In this document: one piece after another, positions 1-8,740 of the stretch
Layout: each line of letters opens with the position of its first letter
Numbering within the stretch: the first letter of the stretch is position 1
From: Fredinandcohnia onubensis
GTDB lineage: Bacteria > Bacillota > Bacilli > Bacillales > Bacillaceae_L
Assembly (NCBI RefSeq): GCF_031181385.1
Contig: NZ_JAPSKV010000004.1
Span: 248,001 to 312,000, forward strand
Direction: 5' to 3'
Length of the DNA: 64,000 nt
Notes under the pieces: model-generated
Told to the model about the DNA's origin: nothing
The model's database searches: none
The model's input: only the letters and a program-made list of their open reading frames with translations
Program-made: the position numbers and the translations under genes

Positions 1-1
1 A

Positions 2-778
2 TTACAAAAAACGAATGAAATTATTGAAGCATCTGAAGAAATTATAGAAACAGAACCAAACGATATAGATGAAAAGGGAGATAACCTTATAATTTCTATC
101 CCTTCAACCCTTGAAGAAATTCAAATTGATAGTTTACCAGTGAATAATAATGAACAACACAATGAAGAAAGTAGTATAGTGGAAATCCCACTCATTGGAC
201 CAGCCGAAACTAAGCCAGAAGAAATTGAGGTTGATTCAACTGAAGAAGATGTCATTCAGTCAATTCCAGTTGAAAACGAGAGTTCCATACAGGAAGAACA
301 TGTGGAAGCACCACAGAATCAGATTGAAGAAAACCAAGAACTAGAAGAACTAGAAGAACTAGAAAAAGAAACCGAAATAATAACAGTAGAAAATAAGCAA
401 TACGATGAAACAAAGGAAGATCATCCTAGTAGTGAATTTGTCGAAGCTGTTGAAGTAGAGGATGATACTCGAGAAAATCAAGAAAATAATCACGCGCTAA
501 GACAGCAACTCTTTGCTACGATGATCTCTCAAATTAAACTTTCTCGTAATAAAATCTCAAGTTCACAATATGAAAAAATAATTCTGGATCATCTCAATCC
601 TCAACTTTCTGATCATGATTATTATACTTTTGTTAGTTTATTAATAGAACATTATATACATACAGGACAAATTGAAGAATTATCATCTTTACTATCCAAA
701 AATAGAGTCAGGTTTGAAAAATATCCTGTGATTTTACAAGAAATTAACTTTATTGTAGATGAATATTGCAAAATATGA
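2..778 (+). CDS. Hypothetical acidic protein, N-terminus outside the window
   Basis: The reading frame is open from the left edge, so this is the C-terminal part of a longer protein; the GTG at 140 is only an internal valine. The first ~160 visible residues are extremely rich in Glu, Asp, Asn and Gln, with three in-frame copies of a 9-bp unit (ELE-type repeat) near 339-366. The last ~85 residues (from about HALRQQLFATMISQ) look like an ordinary helical domain with no motif I recognise. There is no membrane segment. A PRC-barrel gene follows 74 bp downstream. In some related Bacillaceae this interval before spoIIB holds type IV pilus-like genes, so a link to that machinery is possible but is only inference. 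Function unknown. Confidence 0.6.
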   Translation, partial: LQKTNEIIEASEEIIETEPNDIDEKGDNLIISIPSTLEEIQIDSLPVNNNEQHNEESSIVEIPLIGPAETKPEEIEVDSTEEDVIQSIPVENESSIQEEHVEAPQNQIEENQELEELEELEKETEIITVENKQYDETKEDHPSSEFVEAVEVEDDTRENQENNHALRQQLFATMISQIKLSRNKISSSQYEKIILDHLNPQLSDHDYYTFVSLLIEHYIHTGQIEELSSLLSKNRVRFEKYPVILQEINFIVDEYCKI

Positions 779-852
779 CGAAAAATAGTGAAGAACATGG
801 TAAAATGAATGAAAAAAGACGCATGAAAAAATAACTAGGTGTGGTGAATAGA

Positions 853-1668
853 ATGAAAAAGAGTGTTGAAATTGTTGGGCTACCAATCATTAGTATTATA
901 GATGGAATCGAAATCGGAAAGGTTAAATCCTTAGTGATAAATCCTGAAAAAGGCTCAGTGGACTTTCTTACTATAGAACATGAAGATTGGCAAGTAAGCG
1001 TGAAAGCTATTCCTTTCAAAAGAGTAGTCGGAATTGGTGAGTACGCCGTTACTATTGAAAGTGAAGGCTCTGTAATCGATTTGAATGAGATACCAATTGC
1101 AAATTCACTTGTAAATAAGAAAATTAAAATTACGAATACAAAAGTCATGACAAGAAAGGGACAATTACTAGGGGAAGTCCTTGAATATTATGTTGATGAT
1201 GAAACAGGAAATCTATTAGGTACATTATTGAATGTTTCTGGGAATGAAGTAGCTCTCGCATCTGATTCTGTTCTTACATATGGAAAAGACATTATCATTG
1301 TTGAGGAAGAAGCGTCATCTAAGTTCCTCGATTCAGTAGATTATTTGGAAAATCCAATAGTAGAACCACAAGTTGAAACAAATGAAGAAATCATTGAAAA
1401 AGTTTTACCAGCATCATCATCGGAAGAACAAAGTCCATTTGATGAAATTAATGCTTCAATTGATAAGCACGAAGAAGCTGAAGCAAAAGCACTGCGCCTA
1501 AAACAAGTGGATCTTTTATATGGTAAAGTAGTCAAAAAAGATATTTTGGACAATGAAGGTAATATTTTAATACCAGTTGGAACTCATTTATCAGTAGATG
1601 ATATTATTAAGGCTCAAGACTTAGGTCCAAGTGTTTTTGTAGAATTATCAATGAACGTTGAACAATAA
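853..1668 (+). CDS. PRC-barrel domain protein with an extra C-terminal module
   Basis: Two PRC-barrel-like repeats occupy roughly residues 4-75 and 83-150 (motifs such as IIDGIEIGKVKSLVIN and TRKGQLLGEVLEYYVD). They are followed by an acidic linker and a last ~55 residues reading GKVVKKDILDNEGNILIP and GTHLSVDDI. That tail resembles the short module found ahead of some HD-GYP domains; this is a resemblance by eye, not a search result. There is no signal peptide or membrane segment, so it is probably cytoplasmic. PRC-barrels usually act as small assembly or RNA/protein-binding modules. The ATG at 853 is preferred over GTG codons at 841/844 because GGTG at 843-846 sits six bases before it. A terminator follows directly. 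Its role is unknown; a link to a pilus-like locus to the left is inference. Confidence 0.75.
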   Translation: MKKSVEIVGLPIISIIDGIEIGKVKSLVINPEKGSVDFLTIEHEDWQVSVKAIPFKRVVGIGEYAVTIESEGSVIDLNEIPIANSLVNKKIKITNTKVMTRKGQLLGEVLEYYVDDETGNLLGTLLNVSGNEVALASDSVLTYGKDIIIVEEEASSKFLDSVDYLENPIVEPQVETNEEIIEKVLPASSSEEQSPFDEINASIDKHEEAEAKALRLKQVDLLYGKVVKKDILDNEGNILIPVGTHLSVDDIIKAQDLGPSVFVELSMNVEQ

Positions 1669-1692
1669 ACCCACGATTTAGTGGGTTTTTTT
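1667..1692 (+). terminator. Rho-independent terminator after the PRC-barrel gene
   Basis: A seven-base-pair stem (AACCCAC/GTGGGTT) with a six-base loop begins inside the stop codon and runs into a T tract. It separates the upstream unit from spoIIB. Confidence 0.85.
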
Positions 1693-1850
1693 ACTTTATA
1701 TGGACTAATGTAAACCCGCCAATTGTTATCATTTGTAACAATTTGACGAAAACCTCTAGTAATAAGACGACAAATGTCTTGTTCTTTTTTTTTATAGGTA
1801 TGGTAGCATTGAAAAAAAAGTAGGCGTTTCCTTAAATGGGTGGTGAAAAA

Positions 1851-2933
1851 ATGGACAAGCAGAATCGGATTTCTATTAAAATTAATGGCAAGGAGCCAAA
1901 AGTTAAGAAGCAAGAGAAAGAGAAAACAGAATTTGTCGAAAAGGAAAAACCTCTTATTTTCGTTGAAAATGAGGAGGTTGCAGCTGCACAAGAGGAAGAA
2001 GAGGATGATTTTAGCTGGGTTCTACCAGATGAAAACTTGAAAAATCAAAAGACAAAAGAAAAAGAGATTCCTGTGATTCCGATTGAAGATTTACGTCATA
2101 CCAATGGTCCTAGTAAAATTCCCTATTTACCGAAAAAGAGTAAAGGAATACAAGTATTTTCCTTAAAACAATTTGTCATTTCAATTGCTTTAGCCATTGT
2201 TCTTGGCACAGGATTTGGATTTATGATTTTAAAAGTCGTAGAAGATGTGAATGCTGGGCCAGCAGAAAATGACAATCCAACACAAGTTACTAACGGCAAT
2301 CCTGCTCCAACTGGGAAACAGGAAGACCCTCCTGCAAGTAGTCAGGTTGCCATTGATTTAGAGACTCTATCAACTGGGATCGTTCAAGGTGGTAAGTTTT
2401 CAACTGCTGAATCTGCAAATACAACAGTGAGCGATATTAAAGGTAAAGGTTTTGCTGCAACTACTGTTGAAATGGATGGTGCGTTTTACGTTATAGCGGG
2501 TATCGGCTCTGAACAAGGCTCAGTTGGGGGTATTAAGGCCAAATACGAAGAAGCCTTCCCAGAGTTTTTTACGAAATTATTTGAGGTGCCGGGCGGGTCT
2601 TATTCAAATGCAGGAAAAATGGACTCAGAAGCAATCAAGGTAAGTCTGCCAGTATATAAGGAATTATTAACTCTATCTTCTCAAGCCTTCGATACAGGTG
2701 AGATTGATAACGGACAATTAGAGAATCTATCAAAACAAATAACGGCAGTAAAGGAAATCAAAAAAGACAACTTACATGCACAGCTTAAAGAATTCAATGC
2801 GTATATCGAGTCTTCCTTTACTCAGCTACAATCCTTTAAGGATGGTGGCGACGAGAAATCCTTATGGCAATCACAGCAATCATTATTAAATGCGTACCAA
2901 GCCTACACCGTTTGGGTTTCTGAGCTAAGTTAG
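1851..2933 (+). CDS. spoIIB: Stage II sporulation protein B (SpoIIB), SPOR-domain membrane protein
   Basis: The N-terminal cytoplasmic part is charged and starts DKQNRISIKINGKE, matching the IKINGKE opening of the family. One transmembrane helix lies at about residues 103-126 (FVISIALAIVLGTGFGFMIL). A SPOR-like domain follows at about 170-240 (GIVQGGKFSTAESAN, AGIGSE), then a helical C-terminus. SpoIIB localises to the sporulation septum and helps septal peptidoglycan remodelling during engulfment, in concert with SpoIIDMP. I use ATG 1851 because GGTGGTG at 1839-1845 is a good ribosome-binding site for it; an ATG at 1836 has none. The gene stands just before maf, as in Bacillus subtilis, and ends in its own terminator. 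Sequence conservation outside the motifs is low, which is usual for this family. Confidence 0.88.
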   Translation: MDKQNRISIKINGKEPKVKKQEKEKTEFVEKEKPLIFVENEEVAAAQEEEEDDFSWVLPDENLKNQKTKEKEIPVIPIEDLRHTNGPSKIPYLPKKSKGIQVFSLKQFVISIALAIVLGTGFGFMILKVVEDVNAGPAENDNPTQVTNGNPAPTGKQEDPPASSQVAIDLETLSTGIVQGGKFSTAESANTTVSDIKGKGFAATTVEMDGAFYVIAGIGSEQGSVGGIKAKYEEAFPEFFTKLFEVPGGSYSNAGKMDSEAIKVSLPVYKELLTLSSQAFDTGEIDNGQLENLSKQITAVKEIKKDNLHAQLKEFNAYIESSFTQLQSFKDGGDEKSLWQSQQSLLNAYQAYTVWVSELS

Positions 2934-2957
2934 TCAAAATTAAATTTTACAATGGAC

Positions 2958-2989
2958 AGGAAAGGAGAAATGAACTCCTTTCCTTCTTT
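2958..2989 (+). terminator. Terminator after spoIIB
   Basis: Perfect nine-base stem GGAAAGGAG/CTCCTTTCC with a seven-base loop, followed by TTCTTT. Confidence 0.8.
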
Positions 2990-3149
2990 ATGGATTGAAT
3001 TCCTAGGGGGTTACATAAATAGATAAATTTTTACAAACGATAAAATATCGACAAAATTCAATTTTTCATAATTGTAGAGTCAGGCATTGTTTGTTACGAT
3101 AAACAGGTATCTTCCATTCTGAAATATAAAGATAAAGGGTGAATAAATT

Positions 3150-3716
3150 ATGCAACACCTCGTTTTAGCCTCTGGTTCTCCACGACGAAAAGAACTTCTT
3201 AGAAATGTGAAACTTTCCTTCGGTGTTTCCGTCAGTAATATTGATGAATCCATTGACGAAACACTCACTCCTGAAGAAAAAGCCATGACCATTGCTTTAA
3301 AAAAAGCAAAGGCGATCCTGGAGCAATTCCCTGATTCCTATATACTTGCAGCGGATACAGCTGTTGTGTTTCAAAACCAATTTTTAGGTAAACCTAAAAA
3401 CGAACAGGAATCAATCGATGTTTTAAAAACACTTTCAAATCAAACACATGAAGTCGTAACAGGAGTTGCGATCCTTTTTAAGGATACCCAAAAAACATTC
3501 TTTGAAAGAACAGAAGTAACGTTTTGGGACCTAACGGATGAGGAAATACAGACATATGTTGCTTCAGGCGAACCAAAGGATAAAGCAGGTTCATATGGAA
3601 TTCAAGGACTTGGATCTGCACTCGTAAAACATATTAAAGGGGACTATTTTTCTGTAGTAGGACTGCCTGTATCAAGAACCCTTCGTGAATTAAGAGATCT
3701 AGGTTTTCACTGCTAA
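3150..3716 (+). CDS. maf: Maf family nucleoside-triphosphate pyrophosphatase
   Basis: The 188-residue protein opens with the family signature LASGSPRRKELL (residues 5-16) and carries AADTAVVF (near 68) and the late motif GSYGIQGLGS. Maf proteins hydrolyse non-canonical or modified nucleoside triphosphates (dTTP/UTP-type pyrophosphatases). Overexpression blocks septation in Bacillus subtilis, hence the older name septum-formation inhibitor. Length is typical. The ribosome-binding site AAGGGTGA precedes ATG 3150. The gene sits at the head of the maf-radC-mreBCD-minCD division and shape cluster, with no obvious terminator before radC. Confident. Confidence 0.95.
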   Translation: MQHLVLASGSPRRKELLRNVKLSFGVSVSNIDESIDETLTPEEKAMTIALKKAKAILEQFPDSYILAADTAVVFQNQFLGKPKNEQESIDVLKTLSNQTHEVVTGVAILFKDTQKTFFERTEVTFWDLTDEEIQTYVASGEPKDKAGSYGIQGLGSALVKHIKGDYFSVVGLPVSRTLRELRDLGFHC

Positions 3717-3847
3717 AATTTGTAAAGTTTGCGTAAAGAAAACTCTATACGTTGCTTTTCATGGTACGATAATTACACATAGTAGTCTGCAGTTTAATAA
3801 AGAGAGTGGGGTCCGAGTATCTATTTGTAAAGGTGGGAGGAACCTAT

Positions 3848-4537
3848 TTGAAAACATCTGCACTTATGATTCGGGATTACCCTCAAGCGGAAAGGCCTCG
3901 AGAACGTTTGGTTACCGATGGACCCGACAGTCTTTCAAACCATGAGCTTTTAGCCATTCTATTACGTACAGGTTCGAAGGAAGAATCCGTTATCCAACTT
4001 TCAAACCGCTTATTACATCATTTCGAAGGACTACGTTTATTACAGGACGCATCTGTTGAAGAAATCACCTCGATTAAAGGGATTGGGCAAGCAAAAGCCG
4101 TACAAATTATGGCGGCTATTGAGCTTGGTCGAAGAATTGGCAAACTTCAATATGAAGACCGCTATGTCATTAGGTCCCCAGAAGATGGCGCAAAATATGT
4201 GATGGAGGACATGCGCTTTTTAACTCAGGAACATTTTGTTTGTCTGTACTTAAATACGAAAAATCAGGTTATACATCGTCAAACGATTTTTATCGGAAGT
4301 TTAAATGCTTCAATTGTTCATCCTCGTGAGGTGTATAAGGAGGCCTTTCGCAGGTCAGCGGCTTCGATTATTTGCATTCATAATCATCCGTCTGGTGACC
4401 CTGCTCCAAGCCGAGAGGATATTGAGGTAACGAAGCGGCTTGTTGAATGTGGTAGGATAATTGGCATAGAGCTATTGGACCATTTAATCATTGGTGAACA
4501 TAAATATGTCAGTCTGAAAGAAAAAGGTTATGTGTGA
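3848..4537 (+). CDS. radC: RadC family JAB-domain protein
   Basis: The 229-residue protein has an N-terminal helix-hairpin-helix part (SIKGIGQAKAVQIMAA, about residues 76-92) and a C-terminal RadC/JAB domain with the metal-binding pattern HNHPSGDPAPSRED and the preceding SLNASIVHPREV. The biochemical role is unsettled; despite the name, a direct DNA-repair function is doubtful. The frame can be extended to GTG 3806, but TTG 3848 has an excellent ribosome-binding site (GGGAGG at 3835-3840) and gives the opening KTSALMIRDYPQ seen in relatives and a family-typical length. It lies between maf and mreB, the conserved Bacillus arrangement. Confidence 0.92.
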   Translation: MKTSALMIRDYPQAERPRERLVTDGPDSLSNHELLAILLRTGSKEESVIQLSNRLLHHFEGLRLLQDASVEEITSIKGIGQAKAVQIMAAIELGRRIGKLQYEDRYVIRSPEDGAKYVMEDMRFLTQEHFVCLYLNTKNQVIHRQTIFIGSLNASIVHPREVYKEAFRRSAASIICIHNHPSGDPAPSREDIEVTKRLVECGRIIGIELLDHLIIGEHKYVSLKEKGYV

Positions 4538-4640
4538 CTATTAATTTTTAATTTTGTACGATATAATATTGGTTATGAGTTTTTCGCATGATTAACAATA
4601 AACTACTCTTTATTCGCGTATCAGAAAGGAAGATACATAT

Positions 4641-5663
4641 ATGTTTGGAATAGGTACAAGAGACCTTGGTATAGATTTAGGGACGGCTAATACACTTGTT
4701 TTCATTAAAGGTAAAGGAATCGCAGTGAGAGAGCCATCGGTCGTTGCCATGCAAACAGATACAAAGCAGATTGTGGCAGTCGGAAATGATGCTAAAAACA
4801 TGATTGGGCGTACACCTGGGAATGTTGTTGCGCTTCGTCCGATGAAGGACGGTGTCATCGCTGACTACGAAACAACCGCGACAATGATGAAGTATTACAT
4901 AAATCAAGCGGTTAAAACAAAGAACTTTTTTTCTAGAAAGCCATATATTATGGTTTGTGTGCCATCCGGAATTACAGCAGTGGAACAACGTGCGGTAATC
5001 GACGCAACACGTCAGGCTGGTGCGAGAGATGCATACCCAATCGAAGAACCATTTGCAGCTGCAATTGGCGCAAACCTTCCTGTATGGGAACCAACTGGCA
5101 GTATGATCGTTGATATCGGTGGTGGTACGACAGAAGTAGCGATTATTTCTTTAGGTGGTATTGTTACAAGCCAGTCCATCCGTATTGCTGGTGATGAAAT
5201 GGATGATGCAATTATTCAGTATATACGAAAGACCTACAACCTTATGATTGGTGATCGGACGGCGGAAGCAATCAAGGTTGAGATTGGATCAGCGGGTGCC
5301 CCAGAAGGTGTAGAAAACATGGAAATCCGCGGAAGAGACTTATTAACAGGTTTACCTAAAACAATCGAAATTACAGCAGAAGAAATTTCGGTTGCACTTC
5401 ATGATACAGTGTATGCTATAGTCGATGCTGTTAAAAATACGCTGGAAAAGACACCACCTGAATTAGCAGCAGATATTATGGACCGTGGAATTGTTCTAGC
5501 TGGTGGGGGAGCTCTTTTACGTAATTTGGATAAGATTATTAGTGAAGAAACAAGTATGCCTGTTCTTATCGCCGAAAACCCATTAGATTGCGTCGCAATC
5601 GGTACCGGTAAGGCACTTGATCATATCCATTTATTTAAAGGGAAATCAAAGGATTTACGATAG
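4641..5663 (+). CDS. mreB: Rod shape-determining protein MreB
   Basis: Actin-like ATPase of 340 residues. The phosphate-1 motif DLGTANTLV is at residues 12-20, phosphate-2 [10 protein letters not shown] near 158-167, and a late adenosine motif [10 protein letters not shown] near 288. MreB forms membrane-associated filaments that direct the elongasome (with MreC, MreD, RodA and PBPs) and set cell width. The ribosome-binding site is GAAAGGAAG before ATG 4641. mreC and mreD follow; a strong stem-loop without a T run separates mreB from mreC. A TATAAT at 4562-4567 could be its own -10 element, but no good -35 is visible. Confidence 0.97.
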   Translation: MFGIGTRDLGIDLGTANTLVFIKGKGIAVREPSVVAMQTDTKQIVAVGNDAKNMIGRTPGNVVALRPMKDGVIADYETTATMMKYYINQAVKTKNFFSRKPYIMVCVPSGITAVEQRAVIDATRQAGARDAYPIEEPFAAAIGANLPVWEPTGSMIVDIGGGTTEVAIISLGGIVTSQSIRIAGDEMDDAIIQYIRKTYNLMIGDRTAEAIKVEIGSAGAPEGVENMEIRGRDLLTGLPKTIEITAEEISVALHDTVYAIVDAVKNTLEKTPPELAADIMDRGIVLAGGGALLRNLDKIISEETSMPVLIAENPLDCVAIGTGKALDHIHLFKGKSKDLR

Positions 5664-5670
5664 GGGAACT

Positions 5671-5702
5671 ATATAGTGGGGAATCTTTCTTCCCCACTAT
5701 AT
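5671..5702 (+). repeat. 13-bp perfect stem-loop between mreB and mreC
   Basis: Arms ATATAGTGGGGAA (5671-5683) and TTCCCCACTATAT (5690-5702) flank a six-base loop. No T tract follows, so it is not a standard terminator. It is more likely a processing, stability or attenuating structure within the mre transcript. Confidence 0.7.
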
Positions 5703-5739
5703 GTGTTGAAATTTAAAGTTTAGTTAGAGGGTGTAACAC

Positions 5740-6603
5740 ATGCCACAATTTTTTCTCAATAAGCGACTAATCATCTTACTTGTTTGTATCATCGTTCTAG
5801 TGGCATTGATTGGATTTTCCTTACAAGAGCGTAACAAATTATCATGGCCGGAGCAATTTATAAAAGACTCAGTTGGCTGGGTTCAAAGTGCTTTTCATCA
5901 GCCCTCACAAGCCATCGCGGGATTTTTTGATAATATAAATCATATTCAAAATACATATGAAGAGAATAAACTCTTAAAGGAAAAGCTTGATTCCTATGGT
6001 CAATTAGAAGCAAAAGTACAGGAGTTAGAAAAGGAAAATGGAAAATTACGTGACGTCCTGGACAAAACGGAATCACTTGATCATTTTAATAAAATACAGG
6101 CCACTGTAATAGGACGTAATCCTGACCAATGGCATGAAATTATTACTGTAAATCGAGGGACTCGACATGGTGTGGAAGTTGACATGGCGGTGATCACCTC
6201 AAAAGGATTAATTGGAAAGGTAAAGCATGCTAACACATTTACTTCTACCATCCAGCTTTTGAGCTCTCCTAATCGAATTAATCGAATCTCTGCTTACATT
6301 CAAGGAGAATCAAAGATTATGGGGCTAATAGAGGGCTATGACGAAGAAAAAGAAGCTTTGCTATTTAAAATCAATACGCCAGATTCTAAAATTGAAAAAG
6401 ATCAAAAGGTACTTACTTCTGGACTAGGTGGAATTTTCCCAAGTGAACTGTATATTGGTGAGGTAATGGATATTGTACCGGACGATTATGGATTAACAAA
6501 GACAGCTTATATCAGGCCAGCTGCTGATTTTTATGAAATCGATCATGTTATCATTGTCGAGAGAACGATGATTGTACCGGAAGAGGAGGAGGAAGAATCG
6601 TGA
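5740..6603 (+). CDS. mreC: Rod shape-determining protein MreC
   Basis: A short cytoplasmic start is followed by one membrane helix (residues ~8-27, LIILLVCIIVLVALIGF). Next come a coiled coil (~65-110, ENKLLKEKLDSYGQLEAKVQ), which mediates dimerisation, and the beta-rich extracellular MreC domain (VIGRNPDQW, INRISAYIQGESKIMGLIEG, LTSGLGGIFPSELYIGEV). MreC bridges MreB filaments to penicillin-binding proteins outside the membrane. The extreme C-terminus is a run of glutamates whose codons double as the ribosome-binding site of mreD. It overlaps mreD by four bases, so translation is probably coupled. Confidence 0.95.
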   Translation: MPQFFLNKRLIILLVCIIVLVALIGFSLQERNKLSWPEQFIKDSVGWVQSAFHQPSQAIAGFFDNINHIQNTYEENKLLKEKLDSYGQLEAKVQELEKENGKLRDVLDKTESLDHFNKIQATVIGRNPDQWHEIITVNRGTRHGVEVDMAVITSKGLIGKVKHANTFTSTIQLLSSPNRINRISAYIQGESKIMGLIEGYDEEKEALLFKINTPDSKIEKDQKVLTSGLGGIFPSELYIGEVMDIVPDDYGLTKTAYIRPAADFYEIDHVIIVERTMIVPEEEEEES

Positions 6604-7109
6604 AGCGTTTCGTTCTTCCCCTTATTTTGTCCTTTGTTTTTTTACTTGAGAGCAGCTTTGTTGATTTAGTGCCAGCAGATATTTTTCACAAAGAAAATGT
6701 CTTTGTACCTCGTTTTATATTTTTACTGATTGCTTTTATTACAGTTTATTTTAATAAACCAATTGGACTTTTATATGGGGCTATCTTTGGTTTACTTTAT
6801 GATATTGTTTACACGGAAGTTTTAGGAGTTTATTTATTTTTATACACCCTTGTGGTCTATCTTATTTCCTGGGCAAGCCGAATTTTACAAACAAATATCT
6901 TTGTCATCTCTCTTCTAAGCCTCATCGGAATCTTTGCTTTGGAATTTTGTGTATATGGTGTAAATTTGGTAATCGGTACTACTACTATTTCAATAGAACG
7001 ATTCCTTCAAATCCGAATTTTGCCGACGTTACTAATAAATAGTATATTTATACTAGTGTTTGCATTTCCCTTTAAGAAATTACTAGGAAAGCTGCATATT
7101 GAAAAATAA
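6600..7109 (+). CDS. mreD: Rod shape-determining protein MreD
   Basis: A small, very hydrophobic protein of 169 residues with five or six predicted membrane helices. Typical motifs are PRFIFLLIAFI and IGLLYGAIFGLLYDIVYTEVLG. MreD is the integral membrane partner of MreC in the elongasome. It starts at GTG 6600, overlapping the mreC stop; the GAGGAGGAGG coding the MreC glutamate tail serves as its ribosome-binding site. Family assignment rests on hydrophobicity pattern, length and position. Confidence 0.93.
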   Translation: MKRFVLPLILSFVFLLESSFVDLVPADIFHKENVFVPRFIFLLIAFITVYFNKPIGLLYGAIFGLLYDIVYTEVLGVYLFLYTLVVYLISWASRILQTNIFVISLLSLIGIFALEFCVYGVNLVIGTTTISIERFLQIRILPTLLINSIFILVFAFPFKKLLGKLHIEK

Positions 7110-7201
7110 GTAGAATTTGATAGAATCTCTTAAAAAAATTTGATAATTAACAGGAAAAATGGAGTCTCTTGTTGAAGTATATTATCGTTGAGGTGAACGT
7201 C

Positions 7202-7885
7202 GTGAAAGGACAAAAACAACAGTATGTTACAATAAAAGGGACAAAAGACGGACTAACGTTGCATCTCGATGATTCTTGTTCATTTAAAGAGCTAATCGAA
7301 GACTTAGAGATTAAGCTTTCTTTGAATCAGAAGCGGAATGATGATGTTCCGTTTGTTCCTGTTAAAGTAAAGATTGGTAATCGTTTTTTATCACAAGATC
7401 AAGAAGAAGAAATCAGGTCGATTATTCGGAATAAAAAACATTTAGTCGTAGATTTAATTGATAGTAATGTCATTACTAAACAAGAAGCAGAAGAGATGAG
7501 AAAGAAGCATGAAATCGTTTCAGTTGCTAAGGTGATTCGTTCTGGACAAGTTCTAAAGGTCGAAGGAGATCTAATGCTAGTCGGTGACGTGAATCCTGGA
7601 GCTACTGTGATTGCTGGAGGAAATATTTTTATCTTGGGCACTTTACGTGGAATTGCACATGCCGGTTTCAATGGGAGAAGAGATGCGATCATCACTGCGT
7701 CCGTTATGAAACCTACACAGCTTCGAATTGGTGATATCATGAATAGAGCACCAGACGCTGTTCAAACAGAAAACAATCTAATGGAATGTGCCTATGTGGA
7801 CGATAATGAGACAATTGTAGTAGATAGATTGCAACAATTAACTCATTTAAGACCTAATTTAACAAGGTTAGAAGGGGGAATCTAG
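7202..7885 (+). CDS. minC: Septum site-determining protein MinC
   Basis: 227 residues from GTG 7202: an N-terminal FtsZ-inhibiting domain ([19 protein letters not shown]) and a C-terminal beta-helix domain ([30 protein letters not shown]) that binds MinD. MinC blocks Z-ring assembly near poles. The frame can be opened earlier to TTG 7169, but GAGGTG at 7190-7195 is the only good ribosome-binding site and the product from 7202 aligns with the remembered Bacillus start. minD follows two bases after the stop, so they form an operon. Confidence 0.95.
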   Translation: MKGQKQQYVTIKGTKDGLTLHLDDSCSFKELIEDLEIKLSLNQKRNDDVPFVPVKVKIGNRFLSQDQEEEIRSIIRNKKHLVVDLIDSNVITKQEAEEMRKKHEIVSVAKVIRSGQVLKVEGDLMLVGDVNPGATVIAGGNIFILGTLRGIAHAGFNGRRDAIITASVMKPTQLRIGDIMNRAPDAVQTENNLMECAYVDDNETIVVDRLQQLTHLRPNLTRLEGGI

Positions 7886-7887
7886 CT

Positions 7888-8688
7888 GTGGGAGAGGCTA
7901 TAGTTATAACATCAGGAAAAGGTGGAGTCGGAAAGACGACCACGTCTGCTAACGTAGGCACTTCCTTGGCTGTGCTAGGGAAACGAGTATGTTTAATAGA
8001 TACAGATATTGGCCTGCGTAATCTAGATGTTGTTATGGGTCTTGAAAATCGCATCATTTATGACTTAGTTGACGTTGTTCAGGGTCGTTGTAAGCTTAAA
8101 CAAGCCTTAGTTAAAGATAAAAGATTCGATGACCATCTGTATTTACTACCAGCAGCCCAAACAAGTGATAAAACTGCAGTAGAACCTAGCCAAATGAAGA
8201 ATTTGGTAGAAGAGTTAAAACAGGATTTTGATTATATTATCATCGACTGTCCTGCCGGTATTGAACAAGGCTTTCAAAATGCTATTGCTGGAGCTGACAA
8301 AGCGATTGTTGTAACAACACCAGAAACTTCTGCAGTTCGAGACGCCGACCGCATAATTGGATTACTTGAAAAAGAGGATGTCGAGCCACCACGTCTCATC
8401 GTAAACCGGATTCGGAATCATATGATGAAATCAGGAGAGATGCTTGATATTGATGAAATTGTGACACATCTCTCAATCGACTTAATCGGAATTGTAGCAG
8501 ATGATGATGAAGTCATTAAAGCTTCAAACAGTGGTGAGCCAATTGCCTTAAATTCAAGCAGTAAAACAGCAATCTCATATCGAAATATAGCGCGAAGAAT
8601 TTTAGGAGAGTCGATTCCACTTCAATCTCTTGAAAACGATCCTAAAGGAATGTTCTCAAAGATAAAGAAATTCTTTGGAGTACGTTAA
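7888..8688 (+). CDS. minD: Septum site-determining ATPase MinD
   Basis: ParA/MinD ATPase of 266 residues. The deviant Walker A motif GKGGVGKTT spans residues 10-18 with both signature lysines. DTDIGLRNLD is near 38, and IIDCPAGIEQG is the Walker B region. The C-terminal helix MFSKIKKFFGVR is the amphipathic membrane-targeting segment. MinD recruits MinC to the membrane at poles through DivIVA/MinJ. It starts with GTG two bases after minC, with GAAGGGGG overlapping the minC end as ribosome-binding site. A strong terminator closes the operon. Confidence 0.97.
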   Translation: MGEAIVITSGKGGVGKTTTSANVGTSLAVLGKRVCLIDTDIGLRNLDVVMGLENRIIYDLVDVVQGRCKLKQALVKDKRFDDHLYLLPAAQTSDKTAVEPSQMKNLVEELKQDFDYIIIDCPAGIEQGFQNAIAGADKAIVVTTPETSAVRDADRIIGLLEKEDVEPPRLIVNRIRNHMMKSGEMLDIDEIVTHLSIDLIGIVADDDEVIKASNSGEPIALNSSSKTAISYRNIARRILGESIPLQSLENDPKGMFSKIKKFFGVR

Positions 8689-8717
8689 ACCACCTTACAA
8701 AATAAGGTGGTTTTTTA
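8688..8717 (+). terminator. Terminator of the minCD unit
   Basis: Ten-base stem (8688-8697 with 8703-8712) and five-base loop ending in six T residues; it begins at the minD stop codon. Confidence 0.9.
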
Positions 8718-8740
8718 TTATTGTAAAACAATCTTCTTAA

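Noticed and set aside
4562-4567. TATAAT as a firm mreB promoter
   Set aside because: No acceptable -35 lies 16-18 bp upstream, so I mention it only in the mreB entry.
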